From contig CANTUQ010000043.1 in NCBI GenBank assembly GCA_947683425.1, forward strand, positions 8,565,501-8,629,500: 64,000 bases of DNA, in the 5' to 3' direction. Each line of letters opens with the position of its first letter. The stretch's first letter is position 1. This stretch comes from Excoecaria cochinchinensis. Lineage: Eukaryota > Streptophyta > Magnoliopsida > Malpighiales > Euphorbiaceae. The position numbers were made by a program, and so were the translations under genes. Below the pieces are notes generated by a model. That model did not search any database. It had not been told where the DNA came from and saw nothing but the letters and a program-made list of their open reading frames with translations. This document shows, piece by piece, positions 23,883-36,700 of this stretch.

Positions 23883-24723
23883 TGTGCAATAACCCAAAAA
23901 GTACCCTAGAAGGATTTGTGCATATTGACTATGAGCGGTGAGCATATTTATTTAAATTGAAGTGTTAGGTATGACAAATGGACTATTTAAGATCTTAAGT
24001 GAAAGTTTCAGCAAGTACGGTTAATCGTGAAAATTGTGGAACATGAAATTAGAATTTGATTAAAAGAATAAAATTTATTGAGTGGGCCAATGTGTAGGAT
24101 GAGTGAGTTTCAAGTATAAATGTATGAGGTTAGGAGAGTTGGAGGATTGAAAGATAAATTTGACATAAATATCTAAATTGGACCAATGGAAATGTGACAA
24201 GTGGCAAGGGGATAGGAGGAGTATAAACGAGGAGAGAGAAGGCAAAAAAATCTACCCTCTCCCTTTCCCGTTCTCTCGTTATTTCTTTCTTCTTCCTCTT
24301 CTTCTTCTCCTTCTTAATTCAATGCCTTGTGTTTCTCCTATGATCTAAACTTAAGATTGATAATGAAGTTGATTAGCTCAAGTGATTTAAGTGAAGAGGT
24401 TGTTAAGAGAGGTAAGATTTAGTTTTGATTCCTTCTATCTATTTTGATTTGGATAAAACCCTAGATTTATGTTTTGTGTGTTTGTTTGTGTTATTGCTGA
24501 GGATTTTGGATGAGAAAGACTTTGGATGGGTTTTGAAACAAGAAAGATCAATCAAGGAAGATATTAGGAATTTTTTTATTTTTGATGAATATTTTGATTA
24601 AGGGGTTTGATTTGATTTTCTGGGAAATTCATGGAGTTAAAGTTGTCTAGATATGTTCAGATGATATGGGTCTTGAGTAATTTGAGTTAAGATGCTTTGA
24701 ATGTGAATTATTTAACTAAAGTA
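23883..24723 (+). repeat. F LTR, first segment
   Basis: A probable LTR start TGTGCAATAACCC at 23883 precedes, by about 340 bp, the motif GTGACAAGTGGC and TATAAAC, the same spacing as in the E1 LTR. A CT-rich leader (about 24250-24315) and a donor-like AGAG|GTAAGA (GT near 24414) follow. The segment is cut at 24724 by solo LTR G and resumes after it. The exact start is uncertain because no second boundary is available. Confidence 0.6.
24190..24228 (+). promoter_or_regulatory. F LTR core promoter
   Basis: GTGACAAGTGGC is followed 17 bp later by TATAAAC (24222-24228) and then GAGGAGAGAGAAGG. The layout is the same as in the E1 LTR. Confidence 0.65.
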
Positions 24724-25057
24724 TGTAACACCCCCGTTGGAAGGATGCCGGTTGCGCTACGCGCACATAACGTATACAACTCAAATATATATACGTATAC
24801 TCAAATAACTTAAGAAAACAAATACATTTAATCAAAAGATAATAAATCCATATATATATATAATCATATTGTTTTACAAAAGGGATTTGTAAACATTTAA
24901 TATATACATATACAAAATAATTGTTCCTTTATAGAAATCTTTCCAGTTGCTGAAATCAAAATCCTTATACAAAATCAGCGGAAGATAAAAAGAGACTCCA
25001 ATAAAAGACTTCTAGTGGCCGACCTGCAAATGTCCGACTCCGAACTATACCTGCCAC

Positions 25058-25090
25058 CTACACGGGAAAACAACCTGTGATAACGCTTAG
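25058..25090 (-). promoter_or_regulatory. G hairpin/acceptor module with one stem arm deleted
   Basis: The acceptor side, CACAGG then TTGTTTTCCCGTGTAG|GTGG, is kept. The module is 33 bp instead of 40 because about seven bases of one stem arm (CTAAGCG on the plus strand) are missing. It is the only copy of ten that lost the stem. Confidence 0.6.
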
Positions 25091-26148
25091 TGGGAAAGAA
25101 CCAAAACAACAGAAACGTGCATATACAAGTAATTATAATAATAACTTATATCCCTACCCAAGTAATCACATATGTAAACTATCTTATTCTCTTACTTATG
25201 TCATTTATTCATACACATATATATAAGCATGTAATCCATGTTCTACTCATGCTCATAGCAACTAATTATACATATTAATAAGCCTACTAACATTACTCAT
25301 TCTCCATATGTTCCCACAATATATAATAATTAACTGTCATAATCAACTTCAAGAATTGTATCCGTCTAGGTCAGTCTAGGCATTCCTTACTTACATAATC
25401 ACGTAACATGTATCCGTATTTACTAGGCATGTAAAGAAATAGCATAACATAAGCATCTCATTATATCTGATTTAACATGAAGACAAACATTTCAAATACA
25501 CCAGTCAATAAAGTACATGCCATAAAGCTAAACATGAATTCATGTACATCTTATCAAAAAACATGTCATTGCACATCTTATTCATTCACGACACATATTA
25601 GCTTCATATAATAGCCTGAATATACATTAGAGGTGGATACGGTCAAATTTGGATACTGATAGGACACAACATCCCAAGCATATGGAGGCATGGGTCTCAA
25701 AACATCTTTTTAATCATGTATAGCCGAAAGTATACCGGAGACCGAGGCCTCAAATCATGTGAAATGACCAAAACGGAGCCCGTATATAACGTATAACATA
25801 TAGCAGCTGCACACACACACTGACCTAGATAAGCGCTTATTTATCCATAACTATGACCATTCAGGCTCAAAACAATAACTCATATGTACTCTAGTATTAT
25901 TATCATAGAATAAAGAATAACTCAAGTATAATCACATAATGCATGTATACATATATGTATTGGTAAAAATTCAGAGACATATAAATCATATACATTTAAA
26001 CCCTATATGAGATGATTAATCATGTACATAACTTGATATAAAGAATCCATAACTTTACACATGCACAAGAAAAATCATGTAATAACCTTATCATAACAAA
26101 CCAAGTAAAATATTTGACTAATAAATATCATTTAAGGCAAAACAGGGT

Positions 26149-26303
26149 TTACACGGCGGTATGAAATGTTCTTACCATCGTGTAACACACAAATGAAACA
26201 ATCCAGAGAGCAGTTACACGGTGGTATGGTCTATCCTTACCGCCGTGTAGCGCCACAGACCAGCAAAGTCCAATTTCCAGTGGGCGATTACACAGCAGTA
26301 TGT
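26149..26303 (-). repeat. G class D palindromes
   Basis: Three modules of the type TACACGGCGGTATG...TTACC(G/A)(C/T)CGTGTA lie about 65-70 bp apart. The third keeps only one arm. It is the same class as in the E1 LTR, although G and E1 LTRs are otherwise very different. Confidence 0.72.
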
Positions 26304-27360
26304 AAACACCCCAAACCCAGATTTTTCCCAAAAAACTAAGTTGCTTGCAAAACCAAACTCCACATTATTCATCTCAATATGCGTATGACTTCACACAACC
26401 TCAACAATTATACATATACACTCATTTCATTGGTCATATCTTTAGCATATACCATTATGAAACACATATCCAAAGTTACATTTATCATGCTTAACATATA
26501 TTCAAAAGCCAACTCAAATACATGTTAAAACACATTCAACAACTCAGATTTCCATAAATTCATGCAAAAATCATGAAACACATCAAAGCATATAATTCTA
26601 ATATCTCCAAATCATATATATAAATCTATTAAAAACATGCATTTACATGTATTAGAACACCCAAATATCAGAAATGGACATATCACTCAATGATCTAAGG
26701 AGGATGGACAAACAACTCCCAAACCTGGTTGCCGATCTCCTTCCAACTTCAAGACCTAATCTTTTCTTTCCCTTTTTTCCTCCTAATCTCTTCAGATGCT
26801 TGCACAATTCCAACCAAAACAAAACCCAGTTATTCCCATGCAAAACAACTGTATATCCCAATCAAATCCAAGAAGAAGAAGAAGATGAAGAAAACCCAAG
26901 AAAACTCAGCAACTTACCTCTAGAAACTCAGTTCTTAATCTCTTAGAACATGGATCAATCTTAAGGAATCAACACATGCAAACCCAGAGAGTAGCAAAAA
27001 AAGAAAATGAAGAAACGAAAGAGGGAGAACGGGATAGAAAAATGAAAGAAACCAAATCCTATTTCTTCCCTCTCTCTTTCTTTCAAATCCCACTAACTCT
27101 CCACCTAGCCATACACATGCCAAGTTCTCATTGGACCCCTTATTCCACTACCTTACTCATTTACCATTTTCTCCATAACAATTAACTAGTAGGTCCTTGA
27201 TAATTACCTTATAGTCACAAAGGAATTTCTATCACTAATACTTTAATTGCATTTCCAATTAAGTCCTCAATTGACCAATTCCCACATGTACATTTATGAA
27301 AATCCCTTATAAATCCATTTAACATTTAATTTTCGACTAGGCCATATTTGGGATGTGACA

Positions 27361-27959
27361 AAGTATGTTTTGATTGAGAATTTGAAGTTGTTTTTGCTGA
27401 TTGTCAATTTATAGATTTTGATTATGTTAATTGCATGATGTAATTGCATTAATTGGTGTGAAGGTTGGTTTTTATGTTGTTTATGATGAATTGGATGTTT
27501 TATATGAGTTGTGATGAGTTTTAGTTTGAACGGAAGGTTTGGGTAAGTTTTTGAAAGGAAAGGATTTTTGCAGTTCGTTGCAGATCTGGAAATGCGATTT
27601 TGTCGCAAGCGTGACCTTATCGCGAGCGCCACAGAGCTGGGTAATTCCAGCACCTCCTGAGCAGCTGAGCTATCAGCGGAGGAATGCATGAGTCGTGTCA
27701 AGCTTCACGACTTGGCATGAGGATCCAACTCGATAAGAGAGCCCGCTCAGCATGAGGATCCCGCTCTGCATGAGAGTCCGCTCGGAATGGGAGCATGACT
27801 CGCGCTGGATAGCACGAGTCGTGACAACTTTCGCCCCTATTCCTGCTTGTGTCTATTCTTTTGTTATGCTTTGATGGGTTTCCCTTCACGAGTTGTGACA
27901 GTAAGCACGACTCGTGATCGCTTCCTGGGACTCATCTGTCGCGAGCGTGACAGACCTCT
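27361..27959 (+). repeat. F LTR, middle segment with class A and B palindromes
   Basis: Continues F after G, starting with the second AAGTA copy. Class A dyads lie at about 27600-27645. Class B arms (CACGAGTCGTGA, TTCACGAGTTGTGA, GCACGACTCGTGA) and GCATGAGGATCC-like repeats fill about 27685-27925. A class A unit TGTCGCGAGCGTGACAGA ends just before the H insertion point at 27960. Confidence 0.7.
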
Positions 27960-28271
27960 TGTAACACCTCATTATCCCCGTTGGAAGGATACCGGAGCGC
28001 CACGCACACACATACATATACTTATACTCAAGCATGCTAAAAATAAATATGTATAATCATAAAGCTAACAATTCCATATATAAATAATCATATGCTTTTA
28101 TAAAAAGGATTTGTAAACATTAAACATATAAATATACAAAATCATCCTTCATAAAATTACATTTCCAAAATAAAACTCCAAAAACAAAATATAGCGGAAG
28201 ACAAAATAACTCCAACTATAGACTTCTAGTGGCCGACCTGTAGATGTCTGACTCCAAAATGAACCTGCCAC

Positions 28272-28311
28272 CTACACGGGAAAAGAGCCCGTGCTAAGTG
28301 ATAATGCTTAG
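28272..28311 (-). promoter_or_regulatory. H 3' LTR hairpin plus 3' splice-site-like module
   Basis: CTAAGCATTATCACTTAG then CACGGG, CTCTTTTCCC and GTGTAG|GTGG. The second dyad CACGGG/CCCGTG is perfect here. Confidence 0.6.
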
Positions 28312-29184
28312 CGGGGAGGAATAAAACATGGATGTACATATAATTGCCATAAACATATATATAAGCTTAACAATAACAAAAGCATATGAACATATACTAC
28401 TCATGCTTATAACGAGTATTCATGAAACACATGTATAACGAAAAGTAACCATTCATATCTAAGTAGTCAATATTCATATGCATCTACACAATACAATAAT
28501 TAGCCATTCATGTTCGAATACAAGTATTACATTTTGCCTTGTCATATCGCATACACCTATATATGTCGCATATATCCATTTCATATATATAATGGTCTCA
28601 TATGCAAATCTCACGTAAAAGCCTCATGTAGTAGCCTGATTACTCACTAACTAGTGGATACGGGTGCTAATGATACTGATAGGACACAATATCTAAGCAT
28701 ATGGAGACATGGGTCTCAAAACATTTTATAATCATGTATACCTGAAAGTATACCGGAGACCGAGGTCTCAAACATCTTATATGACCCAAACGAGGCCGAA
28801 TCAAAGGCCCAAACGGGGCCTGCATGTAACATATAACTTATAACAGTTGCACTCACACCTTGACCCTTGATAAGTGCTTATCCATGCACTAACTATGACT
28901 ATCAAGCTCAAATAACAACTCAGTCATGTTCTAGTATGATTATCAAATAACCGAGAATAAATCAAGTATAGTTATATAATTTCATACATACATGTATATT
29001 GATCAATTTTGAAGACATATAAATCATTATAATTCATATACATATAAATCATATGCAAATCATATCCTAACAAATCATTTATCATTTAATAATCCATATA
29101 AGACAAATCATGTGCTATGCAGTAAAAACCCATGTAAAAAGAACCTTGAAACTCATTTTCAAAATAAGGCAGGAAAGGCATCAC

Positions 29185-29550
29185 TATCGCACTCGCGACA
29201 GTAGCCGAGGAAGAGAGGTAGTCGCGAGTCGCGCATGCTGTCACGACTCGTGACGATGCCGCCTCACAAGAGGGAGCGAGCATGAGTCGTTATCCTTTCT
29301 CACGACTCGTGTCTACCCATAAAGGGAAGAGGGCACGAGTCGTGATCTTTGCTCATGACTCGTGTCCTTCCCACCCATATCTTCATGTGTCACGAGCCAT
29401 CTTCATGACTCGTGAAGATGCTAGGCACCACTGCCGAGTCATGCTGCCTCCTCACGACTCGGACGAATCATCTCAGTGCACTGCGCAAGATGATGAACTA
29501 CGCGATTCTGTCGCGATCGTGGCAAGCATCGCGCTCACGACAATATCGCA
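29185..29550 (-). repeat. H 3' LTR palindrome array, classes A and B
   Basis: A class A dyad at about 29185-29203, four to six class B hairpins of CACGACTCGTG-type arms between 29220 and 29465, and a closing class A pair at about 29505-29550. Order and content parallel the arrays of B. Confidence 0.78.
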
Positions 29551-30594
29551 TTTTCCAATTCTTAGCAGAAATCACAAAAACTCAAAACTAAACAAAATCA
29601 AAACCCATTTTACCCAGAATCATATGACATGCAAAATCATACAAAAGCATACCTCCAGTGCTCTCTAATCATGCTTATAATAATAACAACTCAAATTACA
29701 TAATAATTAAACAAATCAAATCAACAAATATTAAGGTTGCACAAACCAAAAAATTCATCTCATGTTCATGCACGATTATTCAAATTGGACATGCAAAGCA
29801 TTTTAACTCTATCATCTCAATTCATATACACATATCTATGAACACATACTTTTACATGTATCAAAACACACAATTGTCAATTAATCACATATCAACCCCA
29901 GATCCAAAGAGAAACGGACAACCACACTCAAACATACACATCCAGACAAAAAGCTCCCAAACTTGGAAATGGAGTTTAACCCGCTAGCTTCAAAATCCAA
30001 TCTTTTCCTTTCCTTTACTCTTTCTCCTTTCTTCAGATTCTTGCACAAACCAACTTAAACAACAACTCAATTAACCCATGCAAATCTTTAAACCCCATAA
30101 CAAACCATATAATCCCAAACGAAACCTGTGAAGAAGAATCAAGCGATAAAACAATAGCCACTTACCTCTTGAAACACTTCTATCTCAAAACTCTAGCTCA
30201 AATCTTGAAGAACAATGAAGAAAGAGTAGAGAGCATAATTTCTTGAGGAAATGAAAGAGTGAGAGAACAGAAAGAGCAAGAAAGAGGAGTAGCTGATGGC
30301 TTCCACGTGAAGCAAGACACTTTCTGCTCTTCCTCTCTCTTCTCCCTTTCAAATCTCATTCAATGCACTCACCTACCCAATCCACATGTCCTTCCCTCAT
30401 TTGTCAATTATTTTCCCTTCTTTGACTTTCTTTCTCTTTTGTCCTCTAGCCACTTACACAAAGACCACCTGACCCTCAATAAGCTCCTATAATTCCTTAA
30501 TTAATTCCCACTTCATTTAACAATTACCAAATTTACCCTTTGATACATCCAAATACACATGCAATTTCTACTAGGCCATTTTTGAGATGTTACA

Positions 30595-31380
30595 ACTCTC
30601 TCCTCCTTAAGAAATTTCGTCCTCAAAATTTCCAGCCAACCACTTACATCCCAAATATCAAAATCGAACTCATGAGAAAACTTAACAATTAACACTTACC
30701 AGAAGGACCTGCGGACTCTGGAATATCCTCTCGAATCATCGCGTAGACTATAGACGGAACATATTCTCCTTCAGCCGGGATTCAATGTATGGTTTTTGAT
30801 TGTGCTTGAGAAGCTCTACTTCTATCCCTATTGCTTCTGGTTGCTTTTGGTTTTCTTGTACCAGCTTTACTATCTTGTTGGCTCTTGTTTTCCCTCCGGT
30901 CGGGACAATTAGCAAACCGATGCTCCATGCTTCCGCACTTGAAGCACGCTCCAGTGATCTTGCGGCATGTACCCCAATGCTGTCTTTGGCAATGCTCACA
31001 CTCTGGTGCTTTACGTCTTCTACTCGTGGGCGATGCTACACTTCCCACCTCAGAAGGCACTTGAACAGTGCCTCTACTTACTTGTCCAATCGGAGCACCT
31101 TTAGACTTCTTGTTACTGACCATACCACTATTCAGAGCTCTCCTCTTCTATTCTATTCTTTGTTTTATCACCTCAGATTCTTCTAACTTAATCGCCGCTC
31201 CCACTAGCTAATAGTACCCAACTGGATGCATGACTGCCATGGCTGACAACGGACCTCTAATTACTTCTCTTAACCCATCTTGAAAGTGCTGACACTTAAA
31301 GTTCTCAGTTAATAGCGTAGTAGGCACATACTTACTCAAACGACTGAACTCTTTCTCATATTCGCTCACCAATAAGTTCC
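30595..31380 (-). pseudogene. H gag, C-terminal part, and polypurine tract
   Basis: On the minus strand this carries the gag segment LLVSEYEKEFSRLSKYVP and FKCQHFQDGLREVIRGPLSA, then a basic region and two zinc-binding motifs (CEHCQRQHWGTC and CFKCGSMEHRFANC, about 31000-30895). The polypurine tract AAGGAGGAGAGAGT lies next to the LTR. As in B the sequence goes from the gag C-terminus straight to the 3' non-coding end with no protease or RT. A frame change near 31190 and several stops make it non-functional. L is inserted at 31381 within gag codons. Confidence 0.88.
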
Positions 31381-31779
31381 TGTCACACCCCAACCTATAC
31401 CAAGGAGACTTCCATACAGATTGGAGGAGAGGCCTCCCTGGATAGCTAGGAGTGTCACACCCCACTAGTACACACATGCAAACATTACATATATAGAGCG
31501 ATATATCAGAAATAATTAAAACTTCAATACAGAAAAGAATGATTTTGAACAAAATGTATACTTTATTAATATACCAAAAGAAGATCTTTACATATTACAT
31601 CATATTACAGAAAGAAGCAATTTACAAAAGCCCAATACATACTATTCAAAAGGGCCAACAAAACATTACATCTATTACAAAATAGAGGAAAGCCTATACT
31701 ATCAAACTTCAGAACTCTAATTGCGTTGGCCTTCCCGATGCGACACGCCCAACCCGAGGCAATCGAAAACCTTCCACAC

Positions 31780-31818
31780 CTGCACGGATAAACACCCGTG
31801 CTAAGCGAAATCGCTTAG
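31780..31818 (-). promoter_or_regulatory. L 3' LTR hairpin plus 3' splice-site-like module
   Basis: CTAAGCGATTTCGCTTAG (seven-pair stem) followed by the dyad CACGGG...CCGTG, TGTTTATCC and GTGCAG|GTGTGG. The predicted intron from 33251 to 31780 is 1472 bp. Confidence 0.62.
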
Positions 31819-32378
31819 TGGGGAAACACACAATGCATGACCGTCACTCACAGTGACGGTAACAGAAAACGCATGGAAACAATACAATTATGAGCATATA
31901 ATCATACATAGTTCATTCAGATATTAGCATTCTCATCCAAAGATTCTTGTATAAAATACAATGACACCTGCTTAATCACAATGAGTGGATAACGAGTACA
32001 TATAGATACTTGAGAGTATCGGTATCGTCACATATACATATAGATACCCGAAGGCATCAAATCATTCTTTTTATTTTGTTTTCAAATCATTTTTCTTTTC
32101 GTGGAATCTTAAGAAAGATTCAGACAGAGGGATCACGAGGATCCATTCGTGGGACCTGATCAGGGTCCAAGTCGTACATATAGCTGCAGCGGCACTTAAC
32201 TCTATTAGGCATGCCTAACTATCCACTTATCCGACATTAGCAGGTTATGCAAAAATCTCATCACATTTACATGTATACTATTCAGATAAAAAGGTAGTCA
32301 AAGCTTAACAAAAACTGCATGCAAAAGAAATTAAGTCAATAAGCAAAAAGGAAAAGAAATCAAGTTTGGAAGTTACGT

Positions 32379-32684
32379 CTGTCGCGCTCGCGACAGAAGC
32401 CCAACTACACTTCCCCGCCTCGTCTCCCGATCGCGAGGGACCTCGTGGTCGCGAGAGGACGAGGATGCTGCTCTTCTGTCGCGCTCGCGGGCTTGTCGCG
32501 CTCGCGACAGAAGAGAACCTCGCACAAGCTCGGAGCTCGAGCACTCTGTCGCGGTCGCGACAATTGTCGCGCTCGCGACAGAGAGCTCCCTCGAGTTCTT
32601 TGGCGCGACACTTCTCGCGCCGGCGTGAGGGTTGAAACCTCCGCATTCTGTCGCGCTCGCGACGATGTCGCGATCGCGACAGAC
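32379..32684 (-). repeat. L 3' LTR class A palindrome array
   Basis: About six modules in 306 bp, all built on TGTCGCG-NN-CGCGACA with centre CT, GT or AT, or on related CGCG dyads (TCTCGCGCCGGCG near 32610). Three modules pair two such units whose outer flanks are also inverted (TTCTG...CAGAA, CTCTG...CAGAG). The array is extremely CpG-rich against an AT-rich background. Confidence 0.88.
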
Positions 32685-33757
32685 ATGGGTTTTTCAACTC
32701 TTACGCCCGAAATCTGCAGAATTCTCACACAATTCACATCCAAACTTCCAATATTGATTCGAAACCTCACAATTCAGCAATACACTCATCCACAACTCAT
32801 AGTATGATTAAAAACCCAGCTTTACCATAATTTATCTCGATTAAATCAAATCAAATACATGCCCAATTCCAAGAAATCCCAAAACAGCAAATTCTACAAC
32901 ACTAACAACCATTCACATGATCTCTCACAAATCATTCAACAATATTCATTCTCAAGCATCTCATCTCATGCTTAATATAGTTCAAATTACAAAAACACAT
33001 CTTACAGCTCAAATCAAAGACAAATCACAATTATCATTAAAAGTCAAACATTCCCAAACCTTCTCTCCTTAGCTCCTAATCGCGAGCTCCGCTTCCGCTA
33101 GCGATTCCTTTTCCTTTGTCAGGTCTAGGAGCCTCCTCTGAACCATAATCCCATAACAATCAAAATCAAATCTAAAGCAACCCACAAATAAATACATACA
33201 AATCAAAACCTAGAGAAGAGGAAGAAGAAGAAATCTATAACCCCAACTCACCTTTGAACTTTAAATCCACAAGCTAAGCAATTCAATCTACTCAAGGGAA
33301 AGAAAAAGGGAGCAAGATCGGGCCAAGAAGAAGAAGAACGAAGAAGAAGAAAGAAGAAAAGGAGAATGGCGTGAGGAACAGAAGAAGAACGGGAAAATGA
33401 AAGGGAAAGGCTGATTTCTCACTCTTCACCAAACCCATTAAATGTCCTCTTATCCACTTGCCACATGTCACACTCTCCTTAAGCCACATGCCATCTACAC
33501 ATCCTACTCCCATACTTGCCTATACACACTAAGCTAACTCCTATTCATACATTTACTTCTATACACTCATATGTACACTACGGTTTCCTTATTCACACTT
33601 AACTTCTATACACTCCCATATACTATATCCTAACTCCTCTTCTCAAACTAATATACATAAATTAAATAAATAAACCAATTTAACACACACATGCAACACA
33701 TAAAATACACACATACAGACACAGACAGGCTTAAACTACTGGGGTGGTTTTGGGGTG

Positions 33758-36700
33758 TTACAATACTCCCCCACTTAACAGAATTTCGTCCTCGAAATTC
33801 ATACCTGTTCCGAATAACTGAGGGTATTGTAATCTCATAGCTTCCTCTGGTTCCCATGTAGCTTCTTCAATACCGTGATGCTGCCACAGAACTTTGACTA
33901 ACGGTATCTGCTTATTCCGAAGCTGTCTGATTTCTCTATCCAAAATCCTCTTCGGTTCTTCATCAAAAGAAAAGTCTGACTGAATCCGAATATCTTGCAC
34001 TGGTAGCACATGCGAAGGATCTGACTGATATCTCCGAAGCATAGACACATGAAAAACATCATGTAGTCTAGCTAACTCCAAAGGCAAAGCTAACTGATAC
34101 GCTACTGGACCCACTTTCCTTAGAATCTCATACGGTCCAATAAAACGGGGACTTAGTTTGCCTTTCTTGCCAAAACGGAGAACTTTACGCCATGGTGACA
34201 CTTTCAAGAAAACCTTATCACCCACTTCATACTGAATGTCCCGACGCTTCAGATTAGCATAAGAACGCTATCGGTCCTTAGCTGCCTTCAAGTTCTGTTG
34301 CACCACCCTTACCTTCTCTTCAGTATCCCGCACTATATCCGGACCAATCATAGCCTTTTCTGACAGTTCAGTCCAACACACTGGTGTTCTACATTTTCGT
34401 CCATACAGTACTTCATAAGGGGCCATACCAATACTTACTTGGTAGCTGTTATTATACGCGAATTCCATAAGAGATACATACCGATCCCAGCTTCCTGAAA
34501 ATTCCAAGGTACAACCCCGGAGCATATCTTCTAAAATCTGAATAACCCTCTCTGACTGACCATCGGTCTGCGGATGGAAAGCAGTACTGAAATTTAACCG
34601 TGTTCCCAAAGCTGTCTGAAGTTCTTTCCAAAACTTGGATGTAAAACGAGGATCTCGGTCTGATACAATGGATAATGGAATCCCATGCAATCGGACTATC
34701 TCATCCACATACAGTTCCGCCAACTTGTCCATCGGATAATCCAATCGTACTGGTAGAAAATGTGCAGACTTCGACAATCGATCTACAATAACCCATACCG
34801 AATCATGCTTACGCTGCGTCATAGGAAGACCAGATACAAAATCCATAGTGATGTCATCCCACTTCCATTGAGGAATGGGTAAGGGATGAAGCAACCCCGA
34901 TGGCACTTGATGCTCGGTTTTCACTTGCTGACAAGTAAGACACCTTGAAACAAATTCTGTTATTTCTCTTTTCATTCCTGGCCACCAATAGTATTGCTTT
35001 AAGTCTTGATACATCTTGTCTCCACCAGGATGCATAGTGAAGACTGATGAATGAGCTTCTTGCAACAGTTTCTTTCTTAACTCAACCACATTAGGTACAC
35101 ATAACCGATTACCGTGCCTCAACACTCCTTCACTGTCTAATAAGTACTCAGACTGCTTGCCCTCTTTCACTGCTTGAGAAACACGCTGAAGCACATGATC
35201 ATATAACTGAGCCTTTGCAATTTCTGATCTCAAACTTGGCTTAACTTTAAGTTGAGCAATCAGAGCACCTTCAGAATCAAATCTCCATCTGCCTCGACTA
35301 GTCAGTAATGTAGACAAAGACTTCCTACTAAGAGCATCCGCCACCACATTAGCTTTACCCGGATGATAGTCAATGATACAATCATAATCCTTAAAGAGTT
35401 CTAACCATCTCCGCTGTCTCAAATTCAACTCCTTCTGAGTTAACAAATACTTGAGACTCTTGTGATCGGTAAAGATTCTGCACGTCTCTCCATACAAGTA
35501 GTGTCGCCAAACCTTAAGCGCAAACACTACCGCTGCCAACTCCAGATCATGAGTCGGGTAATTCCGCTCATGAGGCTTCAACTGTCTCGATGCATAAGCT
35601 ACTACTTTATTCCCTTGCATTAAAACACAACCTAACCCAATTCCCGAAGCATCACTATACATAGTGTACTCTTTACCCGAAACTGGCTGTGTGAGCACAG
35701 GAGCTTTAACCAACAATTCCTTTAAACGATCAAAACTGGCTTGACACTTTTCAGTCCAAGCAAACTTGACATCCTTCCGAAGTAACTTGGTCAAAGGAGA
35801 TGCTACCACTGAAAACCCCTGAACAAACCGTCGGTAATACCCTGCTAACCCCAGAAAACTCCTCACTTCTGGCACATTCTTCGGAGGCATCCAATTAACA
35901 ATCGCTTCAATTTTGCTAGGATCAACCCGTACACCTTCCGCTGACACCACATGTCCAAGAAAGGCCACTTCTTTTAACCAAAACTCGCACTTACTGAGTT
36001 TCGCATACAGCTGATGATCCCTTAACATTTGCAATACCAACTTAAGATGTTCCTTATTCTCTTTACGGTCTCTAGAGTACACCAAAATGTCATCAATAAA
36101 CACCACAACAAACTTGTCCAAATACGGTCGGAAAACTCGGTTCATCAGATCCATAAAGGCTGCAGGCGCGTTGGTCAAACCAAAAGGCATCACTAAAAAT
36201 TCATAATGACCATAACGTGTCCGAAAAGCCGTCTTAGCCACATCTGCTTCCTTAACCCCTAACTGGTAATAGCCTGACCTCAAATCTATCTTAGAGAATA
36301 CCCCAGCTCCTCTCAACTGATCAAAAAGATCCTCAATCCTCGGCAGTGGATACTTGTTCTTGATAGTCACTTTGTTAAGCTGTCGATAGTCAATGCACAT
36401 CCGAAGGGTTCCATCTTTCTTCTTAACAAACAGCACTGGAGCACCCCACGGTGACACACTAGGCCGAATGAATCCTTTATCCAACAACTCTTGCAACTGA
36501 CTCTTTAATTCCTTCAATTCCACTGGGGCCATTCTGTAAGGAGCCTTAGAAATCGGAGCGGTACCTGGAACAATCTCTACTGACAATTCAACTTCTCTCT
36601 CGGGAGGTAACCCCGGTAACTCCTCCGGAAAAACATCTTCAAAATCCCCTACAACCGGAATATCTTGAATCTTAACTTGACTTCTCCGAGAGTCTAAAAC

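Larger units (their letters stand above)
24724..27360 (-). mobile_element. G: solo LTR inserted in F
   Basis: Bounded by a perfect AAGTA duplication (24719-24723, 27361-27365). It starts TGTAACACCCCC and ends ATGTGACA on the plus strand. One set of LTR landmarks is seen: a damaged hairpin/acceptor at 25058-25090, class D palindromes at 26149-26303, a donor-like AGAG|GTAAGT near 26920 and a CT-rich leader near 27060, all on the minus strand. No internal sequence, primer site or coding region is present, so it is a solo LTR of the B/H family. Confidence 0.92.
27960..30594 (-). repeat. H 3' LTR
   Basis: 2635 bp and uninterrupted. In minus-strand order it has a CT-rich leader, a donor-like AGAG|GTAAGT (near 30165), a palindrome array (29550-29185) and the hairpin/acceptor (28311-28272). 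No gene. Confidence 0.92.
31381..33762 (-). repeat. L 3' LTR
   Basis: Reads TGTAACACCCC at 33762 to GGGTGTGACA at 31381 on the minus strand. It has a CT-rich leader (33440-33300), a donor-like AAAG|GTGAGT with its first intron base at 33251, a class A palindrome array (32684-32379) and the hairpin/acceptor (31818-31780). Long overlapping frames at 32305-32807 arise only from the palindromes and are not genes. Confidence 0.97.

Noticed and set aside
27294..27701. 135-residue minus-strand frame spanning the G/F boundary
   Set aside because: It runs across the solo LTR end and target duplication at 27360, so it cannot be an old gene.
32305..32807. Overlapping frames of 89-130 residues on both strands in the L LTR, repeated at 39379-39881
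   Set aside because: They exist because CpG palindromes contain few stops. Composition is Arg/Ser/Ala-rich from the repeats, both strands are open equally, and conservation between the copies only reflects the LTR pair.
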